The notes below the pieces were generated by a model that made no database searches, had not been told where the DNA came from, and saw only the letters and a list, made by a program, of their open reading frames with translations. Source: an uncultured Veillonella sp. (lineage in GTDB: Bacteria > Bacillota > Negativicutes > Veillonellales > Veillonellaceae). From it: a stretch of 64,000 bases of DNA. Of this stretch, positions 1-8,659 are shown piece by piece. A program made the translations under genes and the position numbers. The number at the start of each line of letters is the position of its first letter. The stretch's first letter is position 1. Location of the stretch: assembly GCA_900550175.1 (NCBI GenBank), contig URQX01000001.1, positions 62,001 through 126,000 of the forward strand, read 5' to 3'.

Positions 1-2
1 GT

Positions 3-1571
3 GAAGGCGCCAACTTTGAAGGCGTCGTAGACGTAGCAAAAATGACTGCGTTTACTTACAAGGACGGCCAACCAACAGAGATTGCTGTACCAGCTCACCT
101 TATCGAAAAGGCTCAAGAAATTCGGGAAATGACCGTAGAAGCCGCGGCTGAAGGTAGCGATGAATTGTTGGAAAAATATTTAGAAGGCGAAGAATTATCC
201 TTAGAGGAAATTCGCCAAGGCTTGCGTGAAGGGATGATTAGTGGCCGTGTGTGCCCAATCATGTGTGGCAGTGCCACATCTCGTATTGGCCTAGATCAAG
301 TATTGGATCGTATGATCCGTTACATGCCGGATGCAACTAAAAAAGTGATGACCGCAACTGATGCGGAAACCGGCGAACAATGTGTAGTACATGTAGATAA
401 ACCTTTAACTGCATTCGTATTTAAAACATTGTTAGACCCATTCGCAGGCAAACAAAGCTTTGTACGTATCTTCTCTGGTGAACTAAAAGAAGGCGATCGC
501 CTTTATGATGTAAACCAAGGTGTAGAAGAAAAATGGGGCAAGATGGTTACCCTTATCGGGAAGCAACAAATCCCTGTGTCTGCCGCTAAAGCTGGCGATA
601 TCGTAGTGATACCGAAATTGGCTAATGCTAAGACTGGCGATACATTAACTGCTCCTGACTTTAAAGTGACATACGACGCTATCCGTTTCCCTCAACCTCT
701 ATACACAGTGGCATTGGAACCTGTGAAAAAAGGTGAGGAGGAAAAATTAGCTGGTGCTGTTCTAAAAGTAGCAGAAGAAGATCCTACTTGCGTAGTAGTG
801 AAAAATGCTGAGGCCCGTCAACTACAAATCGATTGTATGGGCGAGGTTCATCTCGAGCATATCCTCAACAAAATGGATCGTAAATATGGCGTACAAGCTA
901 AACTTGTGACTCCATACATTCCATACCGCGAAACCATTAAAGGCTCCGCTGAAACCGAGTCTAAATATAAGAAACAAAGTGGCGGTCATGGTCAATATGG
1001 TCACGTTAAGATTCAAGTGGACCCATTATACGATGGAAGCGAATTTGCATTCGTAGACAAAATCTTTGGTGGTGCTGTACCTAAACAATACATACCAGCA
1101 GTGGAAAAGGGTGCCAAAGAAACCCTAGATAAAGGCTTAATTGCGGGATATCCTATGATTGGCGTGCAAGTGACACTCTTGGATGGATCTTACCATAGCG
1201 TAGACTCCTCAGAGTTAGCATTCAAAGTAGCTACGTCACAGGCTATCAAGGATGTAATTCCTAAGGCGAAACCAGTCCTATTAGAACCAATCTATGAAGT
1301 TAACGTGTTTGCACCAGATGCTTTCATGGGCGACATCATGGGTGATTTAAATAGTCGTCGAGGTCGTGTATTAGGCATGGAACAAAGTGAAAGAACAGGT
1401 ATTTCTGTTGTTAAAGCACAAGTACCATTGGCTGAAATGTCCGACTATGTGACTGCATTGCGCTCCATCACTCAAGGACAAGGCGTATTTAACCGTCAGT
1501 TCTATACATATGAAGAGGTTCCACATAAGCAAGCGGAAGAAATTATCGCTGCTCGTAAGACTCAAGAATAA
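3..1571 (+). CDS. Elongation factor G-like GTPase (C-terminal part, 5' end outside window)
   Basis: The reading frame is open from the first bases of the window, so the N-terminal GTPase motifs are missing. What remains is the end of the G domain (LLEKYLEGEELSLEEI, CGSATSRIG, as in EF-G) followed by EF-G domains II to V. The domain IV region has GGHGQYGHVKI and the domain V region has GDIMGDLNSRRGRVLGM, both typical of EF-G. The canonical fusA sits with rpsL, rpsG and tuf; here the next gene is unrelated and a terminator follows. This is therefore more likely the EF-G-like paralogue (the FusA2 type) than the main translocase. That assignment is inference, since the upstream neighbours are not visible. 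Confidence 0.85.
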   Translation, partial: EGANFEGVVDVAKMTAFTYKDGQPTEIAVPAHLIEKAQEIREMTVEAAAEGSDELLEKYLEGEELSLEEIRQGLREGMISGRVCPIMCGSATSRIGLDQVLDRMIRYMPDATKKVMTATDAETGEQCVVHVDKPLTAFVFKTLLDPFAGKQSFVRIFSGELKEGDRLYDVNQGVEEKWGKMVTLIGKQQIPVSAAKAGDIVVIPKLANAKTGDTLTAPDFKVTYDAIRFPQPLYTVALEPVKKGEEEKLAGAVLKVAEEDPTCVVVKNAEARQLQIDCMGEVHLEHILNKMDRKYGVQAKLVTPYIPYRETIKGSAETESKYKKQSGGHGQYGHVKIQVDPLYDGSEFAFVDKIFGGAVPKQYIPAVEKGAKETLDKGLIAGYPMIGVQVTLLDGSYHSVDSSELAFKVATSQAIKDVIPKAKPVLLEPIYEVNVFAPDAFMGDIMGDLNSRRGRVLGMEQSERTGISVVKAQVPLAEMSDYVTALRSITQGQGVFNRQFYTYEEVPHKQAEEIIAARKTQE

Positions 1572-1702
1572 AGTTAAGAACATGTCCACGTACTGTATCA
1601 AATACAGTTAGAATCACTACAACTGAATAGATAATTGCATATCGTAACAACTTAATAGCATAACAATTGACGTAAGTCATAAATTTGAATAGTATTTTAC
1701 AC

Positions 1703-1738
1703 AAGCCCTCCATATATGTAGCGTATGGAGGGCTTTTA
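1703..1738 (+). terminator. Rho-independent terminator after the EF-G-like gene
   Basis: A perfect 12-bp stem, AAGCCCTCCATA / TATGGAGGGCTT, with a 9-nt loop is followed by a short T-run. It lies in a 356-bp gap in which nothing else convincing is seen. Confidence 0.85.
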
Positions 1739-1927
1739 CTATATATGAAATAGATTAGGATAGAGCTTGATCAATAATGGAGAATATTGAGACCTAATCA
1801 CTGGTATGTGTAGATGCATTGGAAATCACAGAATTGCTAGTTCTTTATGTATATATGTGCTAACATTAAAGGTAATACAATTGCTTATGTATCGGGTGTT
1901 ATTTTATATATTGGGAAAGGATCGTAT

Positions 1928-2404
1928 ATGTTTTTCTCTAGCATTACTGCAGATTATACAAAAATGGGCTATCCTAAAGCCATCGTACGAGCTTTAGATT
2001 TCTTAAAAAATACAGATTTGAAAGCATTGCCAGGCGGCCGTCATGCTATTGAAGGTGACATGATGTATGCCAATGTGGACGATGTAGAAACCAAGCTATT
2101 TGAAACTACAAAACCTGAATCTCATCGCAACTATGTAGATATTCAATTTATGGTGTGCGGCGAAGAAAATATGGGCTTTTTCGTAGATAAAGGCCTTGTT
2201 AAACCGCTAGAATCCTATCCAGAACGAGATTGCTATTTCTATCCAAACGAATCCGTTGATGAAGGTCATATCTACTGTCCAGAAGGGTATTATGCAGTAT
2301 TCTTCCCATCTGATATTCATAGACCACTGTTAGCAGTTAATGATAAGCCTATTAAAATCCGTAAAGTTGTTGTAAAAGTGCATGTCGATCTCTTAGGCGA
2401 GTAA
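1928..2404 (+). CDS. YhcH/YjgK/YiaL (TabA-like, DUF386) family protein
   Basis: A 158-aa protein of the DUF386 beta-sandwich family, whose E. coli members (YhcH, TabA, EbgC) are linked to sugar-acid metabolism or biofilm control. Family features visible are the GRHAIEGD segment, ESHRNYVDIQFMVCGEE and the late FFPSDIHRPLLAV, where the His and Glu residues form the usual metal or ligand pocket. An open frame reaches upstream to 1847, but the ATG at 1928 is preceded by GGGAAAGG at normal spacing and matches the usual family N-terminus. The next gene starts 4 bp after the stop, so they probably share a transcript. The substrate is not predictable. Confidence 0.85.
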   Translation: MFFSSITADYTKMGYPKAIVRALDFLKNTDLKALPGGRHAIEGDMMYANVDDVETKLFETTKPESHRNYVDIQFMVCGEENMGFFVDKGLVKPLESYPERDCYFYPNESVDEGHIYCPEGYYAVFFPSDIHRPLLAVNDKPIKIRKVVVKVHVDLLGE

Positions 2405-2408
2405 TTCT

Positions 2409-3302
2409 ATGAATCGATATGATATTATAGGTGTCTTACTAACCCTATTAGGGGCCATTTTATGGGGCGTATCAGGTACTTCAGTACAGTTCTTAAGCAA
2501 CTATAGGGATATGAACTTGGAATGGTTAGTTACCATGCGATTAATTACAGCGGGATTATTAACCGTTGTTTATGCGTGGTTTAAATATGGTAATTCTATC
2601 TTCGATGTCTTTCGTAGTTTAAAAGATACAGCAGGCCTTATCGTTTTTGGTGTATTTGGCATGGCCTTGTGCCAATATACATACTTTAAATCCATTGCTT
2701 TGGCTGGAGCTGGTATTGCGACGGTACTCCAATACTTGGCACCATCCATGATTATTATTTACATGCTAGCACGTTATGGTAAACGGCCCTCTAAAGGGGA
2801 GATTATTTCCGTTATACTGGCCTTGGTAGGTACGATTTGTTTGATGGGGAATGATGGCTTTTCTTTTGAAAGTTTCCCTCTTGCAGTGCTCGTGTGGGGC
2901 CTCTTATCTGCTGTAGGCGTCGCTGTATATAGTGTTTCTCCTGTAGATTTACTATATAAATATGGAACCTTACCAATTGTAGGTTTTGGTATGCTCCTCA
3001 GTGGTATTGTGGCGGCTATCTTGTTCCACCAACCAAATTCCTATGCTTTGTGGGATGTATGGACTGTTATTGGCTGTTTCAATGTTGTCTTTCTGGGGAC
3101 CATTGTATCCTTTAACGCCTATTTAGAAGGGGTTAAGCGCATAGGCGCTGTGCCGGGCTCTATTTTGTCATCTATTGAGCCGATTTCGGCGGCTTTCTTT
3201 GGATGGGCTTTTTTAGACAACCAATTTAGTGCGTTAGGGCTAATTGGCATGGCCATGATCATCGCTACTGTTATTATTATTGCTCTTGAAAAACGTAATT
3301 AA
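2409..3302 (+). CDS. EamA/DMT-family transporter, copy 1
   Basis: A 297-aa inner-membrane protein with about ten hydrophobic helices and two EamA repeats. The motifs LGAILWGVSGTSVQFL at the N-terminus and PISAAFFGWAFL near the C-terminus are typical of drug/metabolite transporters. These proteins export amino acids or other small metabolites, and the substrate here is unknown. It is translated directly behind the TabA-like gene and followed about 90 bp later by a clear paralogue, indicating a tandem duplication. Confidence 0.88.
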   Translation: MNRYDIIGVLLTLLGAILWGVSGTSVQFLSNYRDMNLEWLVTMRLITAGLLTVVYAWFKYGNSIFDVFRSLKDTAGLIVFGVFGMALCQYTYFKSIALAGAGIATVLQYLAPSMIIIYMLARYGKRPSKGEIISVILALVGTICLMGNDGFSFESFPLAVLVWGLLSAVGVAVYSVSPVDLLYKYGTLPIVGFGMLLSGIVAAILFHQPNSYALWDVWTVIGCFNVVFLGTIVSFNAYLEGVKRIGAVPGSILSSIEPISAAFFGWAFLDNQFSALGLIGMAMIIATVIIIALEKRN

Positions 3303-3307
3303 TAATT

Positions 3308-3349
3308 GAGGTCTCTTTGCTGTATATTGCGGTTTAGAGGCCTCTTTGT
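3308..3349 (+). terminator. Weak terminator-like hairpin between the EamA copies
   Basis: GAGGTCTC and GAGGCCTC can pair with one G-T wobble across a 21-nt loop, and TTTG follows. The T-run is poor, so partial read-through into the second EamA gene is likely. Confidence 0.4.
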
Positions 3350-3394
3350 TATGATGTTATAGTGTTTTACTGTCGCATTAGATGGAGGAATTAG

Positions 3395-4336
3395 ATGGGG
3401 GAGAAACAGTGGATTGGCATGGCGTTAGCTATTCTAGGAGCCTTGTTTTGGGGCCTTTCAGGCACTTCTGTACAATATCTGGAAGGGGCAAAACACTTAA
3501 ATGTAGAGTGGCTACTAGAGGTTCGGCTACTCGTGGCCGGGTTCTTGACGATTATATTGGCCTATATGCAAGATGGAATGCGCATCTTTGATATTTTTAA
3601 AAATAAAAAAGACTTTGGTAAATTGCTCATCTTCGGTGTTCTTGGCATTGCTCTAGCGCAGTATACGTACTTTAGAGCTATCGCTATTTCCGGCGTGGGC
3701 ATTGCTACGGTCCTTCAATATGTAGCGCCAACGTTAATTATTATTTATCTCTTCCTACGATACTTTAAAAAGCCGTCTATTGCAGAGACCGGTTGTGTTG
3801 TACTAGCCATGATTGGTACCGTTTGTATCGTCTCACAAGATGGTTTAGATATGGAAAATATTAATGGCGAGGCTTTACTGTGGGGGCTCATATCTGCAGC
3901 CAGCATCTGTGTCTATACATTGCAACCGATTGAACTATTAAAGAAATATGGCACTACATCGATTGTTGGTTTTGCCATGTTTATCTGTGGATTTATTTCG
4001 TTAGCTATGTTCCAGCAAATCGATTCTGAAGCAATTTGGGATGGAATGACATGGCTTGGATTATTCGCTATTATTATACTGGGAACGGTTGTATCCTTTA
4101 ATGCTTATATCGAAGGTGTGCGGCGTATTGGTGCTATACAAGGCTCTATCCTTTCGTCGTTAGAACCGATATCGGCAGCACTATTTGGCTGGGCCCTGCT
4201 AGGGAATGAATTTACCTTTATCGGTATTATGGGTATGATTTGTATCATTGCTACCGTATTCATTATTGCTTGGGATCGGCAACGACAAATCAAACGAGAA
4301 GTACTAGAAAAATTGAATAAAATAGAAATGAATTAA
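3395..4336 (+). CDS. EamA/DMT-family transporter, copy 2
   Basis: A 313-aa paralogue of the gene just upstream with the same ten-helix, two-repeat architecture: LGALFWGLSGTSVQYL at the start and PISAALFGWALLGNEF near the end. The protein ends in a basic cytoplasmic tail (DRQRQIKREVLEKLNK) that the first copy lacks. The ATG at 3395 has GGAGG about 6 nt upstream. It is followed 26 bp later by an AbgA-like hydrolase, so export of a hydrolysis product is possible but unproven. Confidence 0.88.
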   Translation: MGEKQWIGMALAILGALFWGLSGTSVQYLEGAKHLNVEWLLEVRLLVAGFLTIILAYMQDGMRIFDIFKNKKDFGKLLIFGVLGIALAQYTYFRAIAISGVGIATVLQYVAPTLIIIYLFLRYFKKPSIAETGCVVLAMIGTVCIVSQDGLDMENINGEALLWGLISAASICVYTLQPIELLKKYGTTSIVGFAMFICGFISLAMFQQIDSEAIWDGMTWLGLFAIIILGTVVSFNAYIEGVRRIGAIQGSILSSLEPISAALFGWALLGNEFTFIGIMGMICIIATVFIIAWDRQRQIKREVLEKLNKIEMN

Positions 4337-4362
4337 AGAAAATTAATTTTTAGGAGGTTCCT

Positions 4363-5658
4363 ATGTCTGTAAAAGATTTTGTACAACAACGAAGCGATGA
4401 TTTTATCGCTATGCGTCGTGATTTTCATATGTATCCAGAGCCAGCTTGGCTTGAATATCGTTCGGCTGCTAAAGTAGCTGAAAAATTAATTGCCTTGGGT
4501 TATGATGTGGCACTCGGCGCAGATGTCCTCGATTTAGACTCTCGTATGGGCTTACCTAGCGAAGAGGCTATGAAAGCAGCCATGGCTCGTGCTATGGATG
4601 AAGGTGCTGATCCTGAGCTAGTAGAGAAAATGGGCTATGGTAAAACAGCTATCGTAGCAACTATGAAGTTCAGTGATGATGGTCCTGTTGTGGCATTTCG
4701 TGCAGATATGGATTCTAATGATGTTATCGAATCTAAAGCATCTAACCATATTCCTGCTAAGAATGGTTTCCGTTCTCGCCATGATAAAGCGATGCATGCT
4801 TGTGGTCATGATACACATATGACAATGGGCCTTGGCCTTGCAGAGTATATAGCTACACATAAGGATGGACTAAAAGGCACCATCAAACTTATCTTTCAAC
4901 CAGCAGAGGAAGGTGTACGTGGTGCTAAAGCAATGGTAGAGGCTGGCGTAGTTGATGATGTAGACTTGATGTTTGGTATGCACATTGGGTTTAATGAAAA
5001 GCTATCCAATTGCTTTGCTTGTAGCGACCATGGATTCTTGGCGACTACGAAACTTGATGCTGTGTTCCACGGCTATTCTTCCCATGCCGGTGGATCTCCA
5101 GAAAAAGCACAAAATGCTATGCTTGCAGGCTGTACAGCCGTTATAAACTTACAAGCTATTGCTCGCCACAGCCAAGGTGCTTCTCGTATGAATGTAGGTG
5201 TTTTTGAAAGCGGTACAGGTCGCAATGTTACACCTGATGTAGCTGTTCTTAAATTAGAAACTCGTGGTGCTACTACAGAGATCAATGATTATATGATTGA
5301 ACGCTCTAAGACCATTATTAAAGGTGCTGCAGAAATGCATGACTGTACCTTTGAAATTACAAAACAAGGTGAAACACCGGCAGGCCGTATCAGCGATGAT
5401 TTAGCGCGCGAGGTGCAATCCATCATTGAACCATTGGGTATCTTTAAAGAGGTGCCATTTGATTATAGCGGCGGTGGTAGTGAAGACTGTGCTTACTTCT
5501 TGAACCGTGTAATCGATCATGGTGGTCGAGCAACCTATATGGTATTAGGCTCTGCTATTAAAGCACCTCATCATAATCCATTATTCGATATCGATGAAGA
5601 AGACATGTTAAATGGCATTATTGCGTTAGGTACAATTGCTACTCACTATTTAAAATAG
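4363..5658 (+). CDS. M20 family amidohydrolase, AbgA-like (p-aminobenzoyl-glutamate hydrolase subunit A type)
   Basis: A 431-aa cytoplasmic metal-dependent hydrolase. The metal-binding motifs are H-A-C-G-H-D at residues 145-150 and QPAEEG at 179-184, and the late PHHNP is the usual C-terminal His motif. Compared with E. coli AbgA from memory, it matches nearly throughout, including the unusual N-terminal segment with SRMGLP near residue 60 and the TRGA and GSED motifs. E. coli AbgA works with AbgB on p-aminobenzoyl-glutamate. No AbgB or AbgT is adjacent, although another M20 enzyme lies at 37.7 kb. AGGAGG is well spaced before the ATG. Hydrolysis of an aminoacyl-amide substrate is the safest functional statement. 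Confidence 0.85.
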   Translation: MSVKDFVQQRSDDFIAMRRDFHMYPEPAWLEYRSAAKVAEKLIALGYDVALGADVLDLDSRMGLPSEEAMKAAMARAMDEGADPELVEKMGYGKTAIVATMKFSDDGPVVAFRADMDSNDVIESKASNHIPAKNGFRSRHDKAMHACGHDTHMTMGLGLAEYIATHKDGLKGTIKLIFQPAEEGVRGAKAMVEAGVVDDVDLMFGMHIGFNEKLSNCFACSDHGFLATTKLDAVFHGYSSHAGGSPEKAQNAMLAGCTAVINLQAIARHSQGASRMNVGVFESGTGRNVTPDVAVLKLETRGATTEINDYMIERSKTIIKGAAEMHDCTFEITKQGETPAGRISDDLAREVQSIIEPLGIFKEVPFDYSGGGSEDCAYFLNRVIDHGGRATYMVLGSAIKAPHHNPLFDIDEEDMLNGIIALGTIATHYLK

Positions 5659-5680
5659 GACATATTGATTGAGATATTGT

Positions 5681-5729
5681 GATGCATACATCCAAACTAT
5701 AGGTACATAACTATATAGATGTATGCATC
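5681..5729. repeat. Perfect 12-bp inverted repeat with 25-bp spacer
   Basis: GATGCATACATC at 5681-5692 and GATGTATGCATC at 5718-5729 are exact reverse complements. They lie in the 132-bp gap between the AbgA-like gene and the next amidohydrolase. Partial inner pairing (CTATAG/CTATATAG) would extend the stem. No T-run follows, so this is not a standard terminator. Confidence 0.8.
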
Positions 5730-5790
5730 GAACTATGTATAGTGTGCTATATATTAGATGTAATATGAGTATTAGATTGTGAGGTGTTAT

Positions 5791-7035
5791 ATGATTCAAC
5801 GAGAGCGTTTAGCTAAAGATTTTGATGCTATGGCACAATTGACTGCACCTGGTGAGGGGATTAATCGCCTAGCTTTCACCGATGCAGATTGGAAGGGGCG
5901 CCAATATATTATTGACCGCATGACTGATGCGGGACTCACCGTGGAAACTGATGGTTTCAGGAATGTTATAGGCTATAAGATTGGTAAGAAACCTGAGCTA
6001 CCGATTGTTATGGTTGGCTCTCATACGGACAGCGTACCTAATGGGGGCAACTATGATGGTGTTGTGGGCGTATTGTCTGCTATCGAAGCGGTTCGCAGTA
6101 TGACTGATGATGGTTTTGAACATGACCATACCATTGCAGTGGTGGACTTTATGTGTGAAGAGTCTAGCCGTTTTGGAGCGGCTACATTGGGCAGTAAAGC
6201 TATGCGTGGTGAATTGACATTACAAGATTTACAACGCTTAGTAGATAAACAAGGTGTGTCCTTGTATGATGCGTTGAAAGGTCGTAATTTAAATCCTGAT
6301 GCTATTGAGCATATGGAATATGAACGACCTGTAAAGTCTTTCACTGAAATACATATCGAACAGGGTAAGGTGCTAGAGCATGAAGCAAAACCCATCGGCG
6401 TTGTAACTGGTATTGCCGCACCAGAGCGGTTCTATGTAACCATCCGTGGCAATGCGGATCATAGTGGAGCCACACCAATGAACTTGCGTCATGATGCGCT
6501 CTGTGGGGCGTCTAAAATCATTCTCGGTATTGAGGAGATTGCATCCATGCAAGAGGAGCCTCCAGTGGTGGGCACAGTCGGTGTTGTTGAGGTAACACCG
6601 GGCGCGATGAACGTTATCCCTGGAGCCGTTAAACTTGGTGTAGATATTCGCAGTATTTCTAAGGTGGCCCGTGATTCTGTAGTTACCCTCATTAAGGAAT
6701 TTATTGATGTTATTGCAGAGAAACGAGGCTTATCCTATACGATTGAACCTATTGCACAAGATCACCCTGTGGCGATGCATCCGGCCATGATTCGAGAAAT
6801 TGAAGAGGCTGTTCAGTCTGTAGGCGTAGACTATATGACTATGCCAAGCGGTGCTGGTCATGATGCTATGCATTGGGCCGACGATGTTCCTACAGGAATG
6901 ATTTTTATTCCATGCCGCGAAGGTATCAGCCATAATCCGGCTGAATTTGCGGACCTAGATGACATCGTTACGGGAGCTAAGATATTAGACACGGTGCTAA
7001 GAAAGCTTAGTTTAGAAAGTACTAAACTTAACTAG
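5791..7035 (+). CDS. M20 family Zn-dependent amidase/hydantoinase-carbamoylase (N-carbamoyl-amino-acid or allantoate amidohydrolase type)
   Basis: A 414-aa binuclear-metal amidohydrolase of the AllC/HyuC/AmaB group. Motifs seen are GSHTDSVPNGG at residues 76-86 with D90 following, the EESSRFG motif, HIEQG, and GHDAMHWA late in the sequence. Family members hydrolyse N-carbamoyl-L-amino acids, allantoate or ureidoglycine. The specific substrate cannot be chosen by eye. A GTG at 5779 could extend the protein by four residues, but the ATG at 5791 has GAGGTG directly upstream. It lies between an AbgA-like enzyme and a DcuC-type carrier, which suggests one amide-nitrogen or carbon scavenging pathway. 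Confidence 0.82.
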   Translation: MIQRERLAKDFDAMAQLTAPGEGINRLAFTDADWKGRQYIIDRMTDAGLTVETDGFRNVIGYKIGKKPELPIVMVGSHTDSVPNGGNYDGVVGVLSAIEAVRSMTDDGFEHDHTIAVVDFMCEESSRFGAATLGSKAMRGELTLQDLQRLVDKQGVSLYDALKGRNLNPDAIEHMEYERPVKSFTEIHIEQGKVLEHEAKPIGVVTGIAAPERFYVTIRGNADHSGATPMNLRHDALCGASKIILGIEEIASMQEEPPVVGTVGVVEVTPGAMNVIPGAVKLGVDIRSISKVARDSVVTLIKEFIDVIAEKRGLSYTIEPIAQDHPVAMHPAMIREIEEAVQSVGVDYMTMPSGAGHDAMHWADDVPTGMIFIPCREGISHNPAEFADLDDIVTGAKILDTVLRKLSLESTKLN

Positions 7036-7126
7036 GTTGAGTGCGGTGTAATATTTGATGTAGATATAATTTAGTTAGATTTGTGTTAACTACCTAAGAT
7101 ATCATGTTTTACGTGGTTAGAAGTGT

Positions 7127-7175
7127 GTATTCCGTAATAGAATGGCAGAGAATGCGTTCTATTTGTTGGGAATAC
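7127..7175 (+). promoter_or_regulatory. Nested stem-loop in the 5' region of the DcuC-type gene
   Basis: Three nested complementary pairs are seen: GTATTCC (7127) / GGAATAC (7169), AATAGAA (7136) / TTCTATT (7157), and GCA/TGC at the tip. The structure ends about 7 nt before the GGAGAG Shine-Dalgarno site, so it could gate translation of the transporter. Confidence 0.6.
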
Positions 7176-7191
7176 CCGGATTGGAGAGATT

Positions 7192-8445
7192 ATGGTTATT
7201 GCTGGTATTGTTATCGTAGTGGCGACGTTTATTGCCATTATTAAACAGTTTGAAACACGGCTCGTTTTATTGTTGTCGGGCTTGTTAATGTGCTTTATTG
7301 GTGGGCAGCTTAGTGCTGGTACGACAGCCTTTGTAAAAGAACTTACAAATCCAGGGCTTGTACCAACCATTTGTACAGTGCTTGGTTTTAGTTATGTTAT
7401 GGAGTATACAAAATGTACAGAGCATATGGTATATTTCATCTCTGCAGGCCTTAAAAAGATGACTAAAATCATCATTCCTGGTGCTGTTATTATTACGTTC
7501 TTGATCAACATTGCGTTGCCTACAGCAGCAGGCTGTGCGGCTGCAGTAGGTGCACTCTTGATTCCTGCACTTATTCGTGCTGGTGTACATCCAGCGATGG
7601 CAGGTTCTGCCATTTTCCTAGGTACTTGGGGTAGTGCATTGAGCCCAGGCCTTATGTTTAACCCGCAAGTAGCACAACTAGCAGGTGAAGACGTAATGAC
7701 CGTTATTGCGAGCTTCTCTATGCAAGCCATTATTGGTATCGTAGTAGCAGCTATCTTGCTCAATATCGTAGCTATCGTTAAGAAGGAACATACAGGATAT
7801 GTATTGAACGAGGCTAACGAAGAAGAAGGTAAAGAATTTAAGGTAAATTACTTATACGCCATCATCCCAATCATTCCGCTTGTATTACTCGTACTCGGTA
7901 GTAAACAAGTAGCGGTGATCCCAGAAATTTCTGTGCCTGTGTCTATGCTCATTGGTACAGCTATCGGCATTATTGTTGTACGACCTAATGTAACAGATGC
8001 AGTTAAGAAATTCTTCCGCGGTACTGGCGATGGCATGTGTGATGTAGTCGGTCTTATGGCTGCGGCGGCAGCCTTTACTGCGGGTATGCAGTACATTGGA
8101 CTTACAAGTGCACTCATTGATGGTATGAAGAACTCTCAACAAATCGCTCAAATCGGTGCTGCCTTTGGTCCATTCTTATTGGCAGTTATCTCTGGTTCTG
8201 GTAATGCAGCAGCCCTTGCGTTTAACGGTGCGGTAACACCTCATGCAGCAGACTTTGGATATGGTATTATGCAACTCGGCTCCATGGCCCAATTAGGTGC
8301 TGGCATCGGTCGTAGTATGAGTCCAGTAGCAGGTGCAGGTATCATCATTGCCGGCCTTGCTGGTATTAACCCTATGGAAATGGCGAAACGTAATGCTGTA
8401 CCATGTATTATTGCTACCGTAGTGATTATGCTATTGTTACTATAG
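7192..8445 (+). CDS. DcuC-family anaerobic C4-dicarboxylate (or related) transporter
   Basis: A 417-aa inner-membrane protein with about 12 hydrophobic helices. Signature segments are LPTAAGCAAAVGALLIPALIRAG and, near the C-terminus, ISGSGNAAALAFNGAVTPHAADFG, both resembling DcuC and the YfcC/DcuC superfamily. Known members exchange or export C4-dicarboxylates during anaerobic growth. Here it follows two M20 hydrolases, so it may instead carry their substrate or product. A strong terminator closes the unit. Confidence 0.82.
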   Translation: MVIAGIVIVVATFIAIIKQFETRLVLLLSGLLMCFIGGQLSAGTTAFVKELTNPGLVPTICTVLGFSYVMEYTKCTEHMVYFISAGLKKMTKIIIPGAVIITFLINIALPTAAGCAAAVGALLIPALIRAGVHPAMAGSAIFLGTWGSALSPGLMFNPQVAQLAGEDVMTVIASFSMQAIIGIVVAAILLNIVAIVKKEHTGYVLNEANEEEGKEFKVNYLYAIIPIIPLVLLVLGSKQVAVIPEISVPVSMLIGTAIGIIVVRPNVTDAVKKFFRGTGDGMCDVVGLMAAAAAFTAGMQYIGLTSALIDGMKNSQQIAQIGAAFGPFLLAVISGSGNAAALAFNGAVTPHAADFGYGIMQLGSMAQLGAGIGRSMSPVAGAGIIIAGLAGINPMEMAKRNAVPCIIATVVIMLLLL

Positions 8446-8510
8446 CTCTATATGGGGTGGCTTAGTAAAAGCCTAATAATTACTATGATTAAAGTAGTTA
8501 TATAAAAGAA

Positions 8511-8550
8511 AACCCGTCATGATTCTTAAGTCATGACGGGTTCTTTTTTT
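8511..8550 (+). terminator. Terminator after the DcuC-type gene
   Basis: A perfect 12-bp stem, AACCCGTCATGA / TCATGACGGGTT, with an 8-nt loop and a T-run to 8550. The A-rich left flank could also serve the converging LysR gene. Confidence 0.92.
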
Positions 8551-8659
8551 GCATATATTAAGATATAAGGTATAAGCAAAATTTATGGATACTAAAGAAA
8601 AGAGCAATTTGTTTTTATTGCACTTTCATAATATATTATATGTATTAAAGGAATAGATG

